From: an uncultured Pelagibacteraceae bacterium
Lineage (GTDB): Bacteria > Pseudomonadota > Alphaproteobacteria > Pelagibacterales > Pelagibacteraceae
Reading direction: 5' to 3'
NCBI GenBank assembly: GCA_902521675.1
Contig: CABYSP010000002.1
Location: 32,259-96,258 of the forward strand
DNA: 64,000 nucleotides
Shown: piece after piece, positions 1 through 8,253 of the stretch
Position numbering within the stretch: the stretch's first letter is position 1
Layout: each line of letters begins with the position of its first letter
The notes under the pieces: model-generated
Told to the model about the DNA's origin: nothing
Database searches by the model: none
The model's input: only the letters and a program-made list of their open reading frames with translations
Made by a program: the position numbers and the translations under genes

Positions 1-203
1 TTTATTATTCCTGTTTTTGCAATTTTCATCAACTCAGAGTTTAACTTTGGTAGAAATTTAAGGGCTTCATCTTTCTTTTTACCATCAATTAGAAGGTTCA
101 TTTTCTTAAGAGCGTTTCTAAATCTGCTCTTTCTAGCTTTATTTACCGCTGTTTGTTTAGAAATTCTTCTAATTCTTTTGATTGCTGATTTTGTGTTTGC
201 CAT
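1..203 (-). CDS. rpsT: 30S ribosomal protein S20 (partial, C-terminus off the window)
   Basis: Absent from the ORF track because the window edge cuts it. The reverse strand from the ATG at 203-201 reads MANTKSAIKRIRRISKQTA and continues in a Lys/Arg-rich helical protein for 67 codons without a stop, a typical S20 N-terminus. S20 binds 16S rRNA in the small subunit and normally has about 87 residues, so about 20 are missing. It lies downstream of mutM on the same strand. In many alphaproteobacteria rpsT is followed by dnaA, so dnaA may lie just past the left edge (inference). Confidence 0.95.
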   Translation of the reverse strand, partial: MANTKSAIKRIRRISKQTAVNKARKSRFRNALKKMNLLIDGKKKDEALKFLPKLNSELMKIAKTGII

Positions 204-253
204 CTGCGCAGGGGTATAGCTTGAGAATTTAAAGTGGTCAACTAAATATTTAA

Positions 254-1117
254 CTATTTTTGACAAGAAATACAAAAAAAAGTTGATCTATTTGATGTTA
301 TTTTTTTTTTTATAATACCCTTGCAATGCTTACGCTTACAACCAGTACCGTCTTGCTGATAAACTTTAAACTCTTTTTGGAAGTTACCTTTGTTACCTGA
401 AATATCTTTAAAATCTCTTATACTTGAACCTCCCTTATTAATTGCCTGTTGAAGTATTTTCTTAGAATTTAAAATAATATTTAAACATTCATTTTTGTTA
501 AGTCTTTTTGCCTTTTTAAATGGATTTATTTTACTAGCGAAAAGAATTTCACTTGCATAAATATTACCTATTCCAGAAACAAATCTCTGATCAATTAAGA
601 AACTTTTTATATCCTTATTTTTTTTCTTAAAATAATTAACTACATAATTTAAGTTAAATTTGTCACTAAATGGTTCAGGGCCCATTGATTTAAATCTTCT
701 CTGTAGATCTTGATAATTTTTAATTATTTCAAAAAATCCAAAACGTCTTGGATCATTATAAATTACTTTCAAGCTATCAAATATAAACTCTGCATGATTG
801 TGTTTTTTAGGTAAAAAGGGTGAATGATAAAAACTAGTATTCGTAAATTTTAGAGGCTTTTTCTTATCAAGAATATGAATGGTTCCTGACATTCCTAAAT
901 GGATTAAACAATAATCTTCATTTTGAAAATGGATAATCAAATATTTAGAAAATCTACTAACTTCAATTATTTTTTTATTTTTAAGAAAACTTTCAAAATC
1001 ACTTGGTATTTTAAACCTTAAATTCCTGTTTCTGATTATTACTTTTTTTATGCTTTTTTTTTTGATCTTTTTATGAAGGGATTGTCTAACAATTTCTACT
1101 TCTGGTAATTCTGGCAT
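254..1117 (-). CDS. mutM: Formamidopyrimidine-DNA glycosylase (Fpg/MutM)
   Basis: Bifunctional base-excision repair enzyme that removes 8-oxoguanine and other oxidised purines and nicks the abasic site. The N-terminus MPELPEVE carries the catalytic Pro2 and Glu3 once Met is removed, and a conserved Lys lies near residue 58. The C-terminus is a zinc finger ending in FFCISCQK. Its first cysteine pair is spaced C-x4-C instead of the common C-x2-C. At 287 residues it has the usual family length. It is divergent from ubiE across a 29-bp gap, so both promoters must be packed tightly or overlap the neighbouring coding sequence. Confidence 0.96.
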   Translation of the reverse strand: MPELPEVEIVRQSLHKKIKKKSIKKVIIRNRNLRFKIPSDFESFLKNKKIIEVSRFSKYLIIHFQNEDYCLIHLGMSGTIHILDKKKPLKFTNTSFYHSPFLPKKHNHAEFIFDSLKVIYNDPRRFGFFEIIKNYQDLQRRFKSMGPEPFSDKFNLNYVVNYFKKKNKDIKSFLIDQRFVSGIGNIYASEILFASKINPFKKAKRLNKNECLNIILNSKKILQQAINKGGSSIRDFKDISGNKGNFQKEFKVYQQDGTGCKRKHCKGIIKKKITSNRSTFFCISCQK

Positions 1118-1146
1118 TTGATACTATATTCAATATATATTTTTTT

Positions 1147-1851
1147 ATGCAACAAAATCTTCAAAATAAAAAAGGACTTGTAGAAAATGTATTTAATCAG
1201 GTCTACAACAAATATGACTTGATGAATGACTTTATGTCTATGGGTGTACATAGATATTGGAAAAAAAGTTTAATCAATATGATGAATCCGAGAGTTAATA
1301 GAAAATTAATAGATGTTGCAAGTGGGACGGGGGATGTTGGAAAGTTATTTTTAGATAGCACAAATAAAGAGGCTGAAATTACTTGTGTAGACCCTAATAA
1401 AGGAATGATTAGTCAAGGAAAGCAAAAATTATCAAATTACAAAAATGTAAAATGGGTTATTTCTCAAGCAGAAAAATTACCAATAACAGAAAATTCATTT
1501 GATTATTACACTATTAGCTTTGGGCTAAGAAATACAAAAAATTTAAATAAAGCACTTTCAGAAGCCTATAGAGTTTTAAAGCCTGGTGGACGCTATCTGT
1601 GTCTAGAATTTTCTAAAATTCAAAACTCAAATCTTGATTTTGTATATAAAAATTATTCAAAACTCATTCCTATTATTGGTCAGTTTGTAGTTGGAGAAAA
1701 AGAACCTTACGAATATTTAATCAAAAGTATTGAACAATTTATTAATCAAGATGAATTAATAGAGTTGATGGAAAAAAATAATTTTCATAAATGTTCTTAT
1801 AGAAATCTTTCTGGTGGTATTGTTTCAATTCATAGTGGTTGGAAAATTTGA
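1147..1851 (+). CDS. ubiE: Ubiquinone biosynthesis C-methyltransferase UbiE
   Basis: SAM-dependent C-methyltransferase of ubiquinone (and menaquinone, where present) synthesis. The class I SAM-binding motif LIDVASGTGDVG is near residues 55-65, followed by the post-motif region SFGLRNTKN and the family signature RVLKPGGRYLCLEFSK. Its 234 residues are normal for the family. It is the first gene of a rightward run. Its TGA overlaps the ubiB ATG by one base, so the two ubiquinone genes are probably translationally coupled. A respiratory role is likely, with ubiquinone the expected product in an alphaproteobacterium (inference). Confidence 0.95.
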   Translation: MQQNLQNKKGLVENVFNQVYNKYDLMNDFMSMGVHRYWKKSLINMMNPRVNRKLIDVASGTGDVGKLFLDSTNKEAEITCVDPNKGMISQGKQKLSNYKNVKWVISQAEKLPITENSFDYYTISFGLRNTKNLNKALSEAYRVLKPGGRYLCLEFSKIQNSNLDFVYKNYSKLIPIIGQFVVGEKEPYEYLIKSIEQFINQDELIELMEKNNFHKCSYRNLSGGIVSIHSGWKI

Positions 1852-3419
1852 TGATTAAAAGACTTATTACTTTATTTAAATTGGGTAGAAAAATTGCAAA
1901 ATCAGATATTTTAAAAATTTCATCAAAATTTAAAAAACCTCCTTTAGCTATAACAATATTGTTCCAAATTTTATCCATTTCATTTGAAAAAAAAGAGCAA
2001 AATAATTTAATTGAAGATGATGGAGAAAGACTATCTAGGTCATTAGAATCTATGGGTACAACTTTCATCAAACTTGGACAATTTCTTGCTACTAGACCTG
2101 ATATAATTGGAGAAGAATTATCTTTAAAGCTAGAAAAACTTCAAGATCGATTGCCCCCTTTTTCAATTCATGAAGCAAAAGAAATTATTAAAGAAGATCT
2201 CGGAATCGATGCGTTTAATTCTATAATTGATTTAAGTGAACCAGTTGCCGCTGCTTCGATTGCACAAGTTCATAAAGCAAAAATAAATGACAATGGAACT
2301 ATTAAAGATGTAGCAATAAAAATTTTAAGACCAAATATAAAAAAAATATTCAATGAAGAAATAGATGCGATGATGCTATTTGCATTTATTATTGAGTCAT
2401 TTGTAAAAAAAACAAAAAGATTAAAACTTGTTGAAGTTGTTTTTTTACTTAAAGAAATAACTAATCTTGAAATGGATTTAAGATTCGAAGCTGCTGCAGC
2501 AAATGAATATGCAGAAAATACAAAAAATGATGCTGGATTTAAAGTTCCTGAGATTTATTGGAATTTTACAAGTGAAAATGTAATGACTTTGGATTGGATA
2601 GATGGAATTTCAATAAGAGAAGCTGAGGAGCTTAAGAAAAGAAATTTGGATACTAATAAAATAGCTGAAGATATTATCCAACATTTTTTGAGACATGCTG
2701 TAAGAGATGGTTTTTTTCATGCAGACATGCATCAAGGAAATATTTTTGTTGATAATAGTGGCCAGATTGTCCCTATAGATTTTGGGATTATGGGTAGATT
2801 AGATAAACTTAGTAAAAGGTTTTTAGCAGAAATTTTATTTGGATTTATTCAAAGAGATTATCGCAAAGTAGCTGAAGTTCACTTGGTTGCTGGATTAGTT
2901 CCTAAAGAAGTGCCAATCGATGATTTAGCTCAAGCTTTGAGATCTATTGGTGAACCTATATTTGGTCAAGAGGTAAAAGATATTTCAGGAGGTAAATTAC
3001 TCAAACAATTGTTTGATGTAACAGAAAAGTTTAATATGCAAACTCAACCTCAATTGTTAATGTTGCAAAAAACTATGGTTGTTGTTGAAGGTGTAGCAAG
3101 AAAATTAAATCCAAACACAAATATTTGGACAACTTCAAGGCCTGTACTAGAAAATTGGCTTAAAGAAACAAAAGACCCAATTAATAATTTAAATGAAACT
3201 TTAAAAAATACATCTGAAGTTATTAAACGTTTGCCAGAATTTCCTGAGATTATGGATAAAGCAAATCAAGCATTAACATTTTTAGCTAGTGGTCAAATTC
3301 CACAAAACTCAAATTCTTATACCGCTCTGAATGATAAGAAATCAGAAATGATAGCATTTAGAAATCAATCTATTATTGGTTTATTACTTCTTGTAATTTT
3401 TGGTCTTATAGTATTTTAA
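1851..3419 (+). CDS. ubiB: Ubiquinone biosynthesis protein kinase-like UbiB
   Basis: Atypical protein-kinase-like ATPase (ABC1/ADCK family) needed for ubiquinone synthesis. Visible are the family-specific KLGQ motif (FIKLGQFLATRPD), the Ala-rich nucleotide loop EPVAAASIAQVHKA, the catalytic-loop counterpart HADMHQGNIFV and the metal-binding DFG in PIDFGIMGR. A C-terminal hydrophobic segment (IIGLLLLVIFGLIVF) should anchor it in the membrane. The ORF track starts at a TTG at 1839. I prefer the ATG at 1851, which overlaps the ubiE stop as TGATG and gives a protein of about 522 residues. Confidence 0.94.
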   Translation: MIKRLITLFKLGRKIAKSDILKISSKFKKPPLAITILFQILSISFEKKEQNNLIEDDGERLSRSLESMGTTFIKLGQFLATRPDIIGEELSLKLEKLQDRLPPFSIHEAKEIIKEDLGIDAFNSIIDLSEPVAAASIAQVHKAKINDNGTIKDVAIKILRPNIKKIFNEEIDAMMLFAFIIESFVKKTKRLKLVEVVFLLKEITNLEMDLRFEAAAANEYAENTKNDAGFKVPEIYWNFTSENVMTLDWIDGISIREAEELKKRNLDTNKIAEDIIQHFLRHAVRDGFFHADMHQGNIFVDNSGQIVPIDFGIMGRLDKLSKRFLAEILFGFIQRDYRKVAEVHLVAGLVPKEVPIDDLAQALRSIGEPIFGQEVKDISGGKLLKQLFDVTEKFNMQTQPQLLMLQKTMVVVEGVARKLNPNTNIWTTSRPVLENWLKETKDPINNLNETLKNTSEVIKRLPEFPEIMDKANQALTFLASGQIPQNSNSYTALNDKKSEMIAFRNQSIIGLLLLVIFGLIVF

Positions 3420-3427
3420 TTCTGCAA

Positions 3428-4633
3428 ATGAAAAATTTGTTAAATAAAAATATACTATTTATTATCTGTGGAGGAATATCTGCTTATAAAAGTCTTGAAA
3501 CAATTAGGCTTTTTAAAAAGAATGGTGCAGAAATAAAGACAATTCTTACAACAAGTGCAAAAGAGTTTGTAACTCCGCTTTCAATAACGTCACTTTCTCA
3601 AGGTAAAGTTTATAGTGATTTATTTAGTGTAGAAAATGAGGCTGAAATGGATCATATTTCACTTTCAAGATGGGCAGATATAATTGTAATTGCACCTGCA
3701 ACGGCAAATACAATTTCGAAACTGGCTCAAGGAACAACTGATGATTTAGCATCCACTGTTGTTTTGGCATCAGATAAAGACATTATTTTAGCACCAGCAA
3801 TGAATGTAAGAATGTGGGAGCATCCAAGTACTAAAACAAATATAAAAAAATTAAAAGGATTTGGATATAAACTAATAGGTCCAGATGTTGGTGATATGGC
3901 ATGTGGTGAATATGGAGAGGGTAAAATGTCAGACCCATCAGTAATTGCTGAAGAAGTTGATAAATATTTCTTAACTCAAAAAAATAGTAAAAAATTTAAA
4001 GCATTAGTTACAGCAGGTCCAACTAATGAGTACATAGATCCAGTTCGTTTTATTACAAATAAATCAAGTGGCAAACAAGGATATGAATTAGCAAAATCAT
4101 TATCCAAAAAAGGTTTTGATACAACATTAATATCAGGTCCAACTAATCTAGAAATAACTAAGGATATTAATCTTATAAAAGTTGAAACAGCAGATGAAAT
4201 GTTAGTTGCTACTCAAGAAAATTTACCTGTTGATGTAGTAATTTTTTCTGCTGCAGTAGCTGATTTTAAGATTAACAAAAAGTATAAAAATAAAATTAAA
4301 AAGCAAGAGAACTTAAACTTAAATTTAGAAAAGAATGTAGACATACTTCATTATGTGTCTAACCATAACTCTATGAGACCTGAACTTGTAATAGGATTTG
4401 CAGCAGAAACTAATCAGATCGATAAAAATGCAGAGGAAAAATTAAACAAGAAAAATTGTGACTGGATAATTTCTAATGATGTATCAAATAAAGATATAGG
4501 ATTTAATTCTGATTATAATGAAGTAACAATTCATTATAAAAACAAAGATGTTAAAAAAGAAAAACTTTCATATAAAAAAAAATCTGGAATTTCTGATGAA
4601 ATAGTTGATAGAATAATTGATCAATTAAATTAA
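3428..4633 (+). CDS. coaBC: Bifunctional phosphopantothenoylcysteine decarboxylase / phosphopantothenate-cysteine ligase
   Basis: Carries out two successive steps of coenzyme A synthesis. The N-terminal flavoprotein CoaC half shows GGISAYKSLE, the catalytic-His segment DHISLSRWADIIVIAPATAN, PAMN and the Cys-containing ACGEYGEGKM flap. The C-terminal CoaB half begins near residue 185 with VTAGPTNEYIDPVRFITNKSSG, the nucleotide-binding and dimer region. Its 401 residues are normal for the fusion. It begins 8 bp after ubiB, and its TAA shares a base with the dut ATG. The same dfp-dut order is widespread in Proteobacteria. CoaE, the last CoA enzyme, is at the other end of the window. Confidence 0.95.
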   Translation: MKNLLNKNILFIICGGISAYKSLETIRLFKKNGAEIKTILTTSAKEFVTPLSITSLSQGKVYSDLFSVENEAEMDHISLSRWADIIVIAPATANTISKLAQGTTDDLASTVVLASDKDIILAPAMNVRMWEHPSTKTNIKKLKGFGYKLIGPDVGDMACGEYGEGKMSDPSVIAEEVDKYFLTQKNSKKFKALVTAGPTNEYIDPVRFITNKSSGKQGYELAKSLSKKGFDTTLISGPTNLEITKDINLIKVETADEMLVATQENLPVDVVIFSAAVADFKINKKYKNKIKKQENLNLNLEKNVDILHYVSNHNSMRPELVIGFAAETNQIDKNAEEKLNKKNCDWIISNDVSNKDIGFNSDYNEVTIHYKNKDVKKEKLSYKKKSGISDEIVDRIIDQLN

Positions 4634-5070
4634 TGGCAAAAGTTCTTATCAAAAAGTTAGACCCTGCGGTTGAATTACCTGCTTACAAAACAGAAGGTGC
4701 ATCTGGCATGGATTTGATGGCATTAGTAAAAGAACCCATCAATCTTAAACCAAACTCATCATGTTTAGTTCCAACAGGGCTTGCTGTTGCATTTTCAAGT
4801 GATTTCGAAATCCAAATAAGACCAAGATCTGGTTTAGCTGCAAAAAACAGTATAAGTGTTTTAAATACACCTGGAACTATTGATAGTGATTACAGGGGAG
4901 AAATAAAAGTAATCCTTTTTAATCACGGGAAAAATAGTTTCTTGATAAATAATAAGGATAGAATAGCACAAATGATTTTAACTCCTGTAATCAAAATGGA
5001 TCTTGAGGAAACTAATGATCTACCAGAAACAATTAGAGGAGAAGGTGGTTTTGGCTCTACTGGAAAATGA
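4633..5070 (+). CDS. dut: Deoxyuridine 5'-triphosphate nucleotidohydrolase (dUTPase)
   Basis: Trimeric dUTPase that hydrolyses dUTP to dUMP and pyrophosphate, limiting uracil in DNA. All five family motifs are visible in order: ASGMDLMA, PRSGLAAK, the GTIDSDYRGEIKV uracil-recognition hairpin with its catalytic Asp, RIAQMIL, and the C-terminal P-loop-like arm RGEGGFGSTGK. Its 145 residues are typical. It overlaps coaBC by one base and the next gene by four (ATGA), so it sits inside a tightly coupled operon. Confidence 0.96.
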   Translation: MAKVLIKKLDPAVELPAYKTEGASGMDLMALVKEPINLKPNSSCLVPTGLAVAFSSDFEIQIRPRSGLAAKNSISVLNTPGTIDSDYRGEIKVILFNHGKNSFLINNKDRIAQMILTPVIKMDLEETNDLPETIRGEGGFGSTGK

Positions 5071-5834
5071 GCAAAAATTTAAGCAAAAAAGAAATAAATA
5101 AATTTTCTAGACAAATAATTTTAAAAAACATAGGTCCACTAGGACAAAAAAAAATCCTAGACTCAAAGGTTTTAATAATTGGGATGGGTGGTCTAGGATG
5201 TCCAGCAGCTGATTTTTTGACCCGATCTGGCATTGGGAAACTAGGAATTGTTGATCATGACATCGTTAGCCTATCAAATATTCATAGACAAAGTTTATAT
5301 GATGAAAAAGATTTAAATCACTCAAAAGTTATAATTGCAAAAAAAAAACTAAATAGAATAAACCCAAAAACAAAAATAAATCTTTATAACTTTAAAATTG
5401 ATAGAGTAAAATTTGAAAAAATAATAAAAAATTATGACTTCATTATTGATGGTACTGACAATTTTGAAAGTAAATTTTTAATAAATGATTTAAGTTTAAA
5501 ATATAAAAAATTTCTTGTGACTGGAGCAATTAGTAAATTTGATGGCCATATTTTTACTTTTGATTTTGTAGATAAAAATACTCCTTCTTTACGAGACTTC
5601 TATCAAGAGGAAGTTATTACTGATGAAATATTAAACTGTGAATATGAAGGAATATTGGGACCAGTAGCAGGAACAATTGGAACATTGCTAGCTAATGAAG
5701 TTTTAAAAAAAATATTAAAAATTGGTCAAAATTTAAATGGATTTATTCTTATTATAGATTTATTAAATTTAAACTTTAGAAAAGTTAAATTAAATAAAAC
5801 AAAGAAAAGTGAAAATAAAAAATCTAATATATAA
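5067..5834 (+). CDS. ThiF/MoeB/HesA-family E1-like adenylyltransferase
   Basis: E1-like enzyme that adenylates the C-terminal glycine of a small sulfur-carrier protein such as MoaD or ThiS. Seen: the nucleotide-binding GMGGLG at 39-44, conserved SNIHRQ at 70-75, the DGTDNFESKFLIND region and GPVAGTIGTLLANEV. The only cysteines are C45 and C191. C191 aligns with the conserved catalytic-region cysteine. The two CxxC pairs that bind structural zinc in E. coli MoeB are absent, the first being replaced by a SLRDFYQE stretch. The exact carrier partner cannot be told from this window. In alphaproteobacteria a moeB-type gene often follows dut, which supports a MoeB-like role. Confidence 0.85.
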   Translation: MSKNLSKKEINKFSRQIILKNIGPLGQKKILDSKVLIIGMGGLGCPAADFLTRSGIGKLGIVDHDIVSLSNIHRQSLYDEKDLNHSKVIIAKKKLNRINPKTKINLYNFKIDRVKFEKIIKNYDFIIDGTDNFESKFLINDLSLKYKKFLVTGAISKFDGHIFTFDFVDKNTPSLRDFYQEEVITDEILNCEYEGILGPVAGTIGTLLANEVLKKILKIGQNLNGFILIIDLLNLNFRKVKLNKTKKSENKKSNI

Positions 5835-6264
5835 TATTTTTATATTCTCTCTTTTAATATTCTTTATTACCTCAAGTAATGCAGGAGAAATATTCGTTTC
5901 TCTTAAAAAAAATAAGGTGAACGTACGCTATGGACCAAGTTTTGAATCTGACATCAAGTATGTTTATAAGAAAATAAATTTACCTTTAAAACAAATCGAT
6001 AAAAAGGAAAATTTTAGACGAATCATTGATTTTAAAAATAACAACGGATGGATTCATATTTCACAATTAAAAAAAAGTAATTCAGTAATAGCCGCAAAAG
6101 ATAAAGTTTTATTTAAAAAACCTACATCTTTTGCTAAACCAGTTGCTCAAATAAAAAAAGGAAGATTACTAATTATAGAAAAGTGTGAACAAAACTGGTG
6201 CAAAATTACATCAGAAGAATTTGAAGGTTGGATTAAAAGAGATAATATTTGGGGTCTAAATTAA
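5809..6264 (+). CDS. Exported SH3-like domain protein
   Basis: Starts at a GTG 26 bp inside the end of the ThiF-like gene. Residues 1-26 form a signal peptide (hydrophobic FIFSLLIFFITSSNAG). The rest resembles the bacterial SH3-like family: VNVRYGPSFESDIKY is a typical first strand, NNGWIHISQLK closes the first repeat, and a second degenerate unit ends in EGWIKRDNIWGL. Such periplasmic domains usually bind peptidoglycan or assist envelope proteins, but no enzymatic residues are visible and the function is unknown. It is convergent with the DUF3501 gene, overlapping it by 4 bp. Confidence 0.8.
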   Translation: MKIKNLIYNIFIFSLLIFFITSSNAGEIFVSLKKNKVNVRYGPSFESDIKYVYKKINLPLKQIDKKENFRRIIDFKNNNGWIHISQLKKSNSVIAAKDKVLFKKPTSFAKPVAQIKKGRLLIIEKCEQNWCKITSEEFEGWIKRDNIWGLN

Positions 6265-6860
6265 TTAAAATCAGCGGATAATGAGGCTATATTTTCTTTA
6301 GATAATTTTGTGCTATGAGAATATTCTTTATGATCAATTCCAAGCTCAATTTCTGAGCTATTGGATTGGAATTTTTCTATTTGATCATCAGTAAAACTAA
6401 AATGAATAAATTGTACTGATGAAGCTTTTCCTTCAGAAGAAGTTCTATCAACATCTTCTTCAGGAACTGCTTTAATTTTCTCACCATTTATTTTCATAAA
6501 TACTGTTTCTTCAATTCCACCAACTTTTCCAAGAAACGCAGCTCTTGAAATAGGGTTATCTATTTCAAACATTAAAGTTGCAGTTAGTTCTTTACCATTA
6601 GGTATTAAGGGATTGTAGGCAGATAGCTCATCCTGAAGTTGCTCATCGCCGCCTTTTTCAATATATAGCATTTCTTGTACTTGAGCTAACATTGTTTCAT
6701 AACTTTCAAAATAAAAAGTGGCATAAGGTCCTAAAGCAACTCTTCTATTTTTTTTATAGTCAACAATATTTTTTCTTAATTCACGTCTCTTTTCTATATA
6801 AACATCTAAAGGTATGATGTCTTCTTTTTGAATTTCTCTTTTTTCTCTCGGCATGATCAT
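6261..6860 (-). CDS. DUF3501 family protein
   Basis: The 199-residue protein matches what I know of DUF3501, which is found beside rubrerythrin and a GlpC-like Fe-S protein in many proteobacteria. Landmarks are the N-terminal KEDIIPLDVYIEKRRELR, the central FYFESYETMLAQVQEMLYIEKG and a late acidic strand VQFIHFSFTDDQIEKF. It has no cysteine, signal peptide or membrane segment, so it is probably cytosolic and does not itself carry an Fe-S cluster. It overlaps the upstream Fe-S gene by 4 bp (ATGA), implying co-translation and a joint function. The biochemical role is unknown. Confidence 0.85.
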   Translation of the reverse strand: MIMPREKREIQKEDIIPLDVYIEKRRELRKNIVDYKKNRRVALGPYATFYFESYETMLAQVQEMLYIEKGGDEQLQDELSAYNPLIPNGKELTATLMFEIDNPISRAAFLGKVGGIEETVFMKINGEKIKAVPEEDVDRTSSEGKASSVQFIHFSFTDDQIEKFQSNSSEIELGIDHKEYSHSTKLSKENIASLSADFN

Positions 6861-8188
6861 AAGTTATAACTTTTTGCCATCAATTCGATAGGATGTAGTG
6901 CCTCATCATTAGATATATTTGTGTCAACTTCTAACTGTTTTAAATGTTTACCAGCTAAAGGACAATCAGAAGCCATATACTTATTATTTTTATTTTTTAT
7001 TTGTCTAACTGTAGGTCTTCCAACTTTATTTGCTAAATCATGAGTTTCTTTCATTACTCCAAAAGTTCCTCCATGACCTGCACATCTTTCAACTACATCA
7101 ATTTTAACGTTTGGTATTAGTTTTAACATATCTCTTGCTTTGATACCCATATTCTGTGCCCTAGCATGACAAGCATGATGCACAGTTACTCCCCCATCAA
7201 TCTCATTTAATCCTTCTGCTAATCCCTCATTATTTGCAATATCCACAACATACTCATCAATATCCATTACATTTACAGATAATTTTTTTATTTTTTCATC
7301 GTTTGGTAATAACAAAGGCCATTCGAATTTTAACATCAATCCACAACTAGCTGTTAAGGTTACTACTTTATATCCTTTATCAATCCATTCGATCAAATCC
7401 TTAGAAACTTTTTTCGCTTGTTCGACAACTTTTGGCAGATCTGCTTGTTCTAAAAATGGCATCCCACAACAACCAGGATAAGCTTCTTGAACCTCTACAC
7501 CATTTTTTTTCAAAACTTTTAAAGCAGCAACACCCGTATTTTTTTTGTTAAAATTTACAAAACAAGTTGAATAAATAACTACTTTTCTATCTTTAGAAGG
7601 TGTTAGATAATTTATCTTATCTTTATTTTTTTTAAAAAAATTTGAAAAAGTTTCTGAGTTATATTTTGGTAGTTGAACTCTTTTATCTATTCCTGCAATA
7701 AGTTCCAATATTTTTCTAATTAATTTATTTTTAACATTTGATGCCCAGTTAATTATTTTTGAGAACATTACACCAATTTTGGCGTTTCGGTCTATTTGGG
7801 CTAATTGTGTTGGTACCCTTGGTAATTTACCTAATTTTTTTTGAGCTGTTCTATATCGCAACATTAAATGTGGAAAATCTAAATCAAACTCATGAGGTGG
7901 AACATATGGGCATTTAGTCATAAAACACATATCACACAAAGTGCATGCATCAACAACAGGGGCAAATTGATCGCTAGATAAGCTTTCAACATCCTCATTT
8001 TTAGATTCATCTATCATATCAAATAGCTTTGGAAATGAATCGCAAAGATTAAAACATCTTCTACATCCATGACAAATATCAAATACTCTTCTCATTTCAG
8101 TATCTAATTTTTCAGGATTTAAAAAATCAGGATGCTCAAAATCTATAGGATGTCGTATAGGTGCACCTAAACTTCCTTCTTTGCTCAT
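6857..8188 (-). CDS. GlpC/HdrB-like Fe-S oxidoreductase (two 4Fe-4S motifs plus CCG domains)
   Basis: 443-residue Fe-S protein related to GlpC and the heterodisulfide reductase CCG family. Two ferredoxin-type motifs are at C39-x2-C42-x2-C45-x3-C49 and C82-x2-C85-x2-C88-x4-C93. Two CCG-type modules follow: C209 with CCG at 240-242 and C282, then C340, a variant CAGHGG at 369-374 and C409. I see no FAD or NAD motif, so it is an electron-transfer subunit rather than a complete dehydrogenase. No glpA or glpB is nearby, so a glycerol-3-phosphate role is unlikely. It sits 65 bp after rubrerythrin and overlaps DUF3501. The suggested role is passing electrons to or from the diiron protein (inference). 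Confidence 0.88.
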   Translation of the reverse strand: MSKEGSLGAPIRHPIDFEHPDFLNPEKLDTEMRRVFDICHGCRRCFNLCDSFPKLFDMIDESKNEDVESLSSDQFAPVVDACTLCDMCFMTKCPYVPPHEFDLDFPHLMLRYRTAQKKLGKLPRVPTQLAQIDRNAKIGVMFSKIINWASNVKNKLIRKILELIAGIDKRVQLPKYNSETFSNFFKKNKDKINYLTPSKDRKVVIYSTCFVNFNKKNTGVAALKVLKKNGVEVQEAYPGCCGMPFLEQADLPKVVEQAKKVSKDLIEWIDKGYKVVTLTASCGLMLKFEWPLLLPNDEKIKKLSVNVMDIDEYVVDIANNEGLAEGLNEIDGGVTVHHACHARAQNMGIKARDMLKLIPNVKIDVVERCAGHGGTFGVMKETHDLANKVGRPTVRQIKNKNNKYMASDCPLAGKHLKQLEVDTNISNDEALHPIELMAKSYNL

Positions 8189-8220
8189 ATAATAAGTTTT
8201 TTTGAAATTTGAATTGTTTT

Positions 8221-8243
8221 TAGTGGGCGTTAGTCGCCCACTA
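8221..8243. other. Intercistronic stem-loop between rubrerythrin and the Fe-S protein gene
   Basis: TAGTGGGCG and CGCCCACTA form a perfect 9-bp stem around a 5-nt loop, strikingly GC-rich for this genome. Neither strand has a U-run after the stem, so it does not look like a complete intrinsic terminator. It lies in the 65-bp gap of a same-strand gene pair. It may act as a processing or 3'-end stabilising hairpin that raises rubrerythrin mRNA over the downstream genes (inference). Confidence 0.7.
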
Positions 8244-8253
8244 AGAAATTTGA

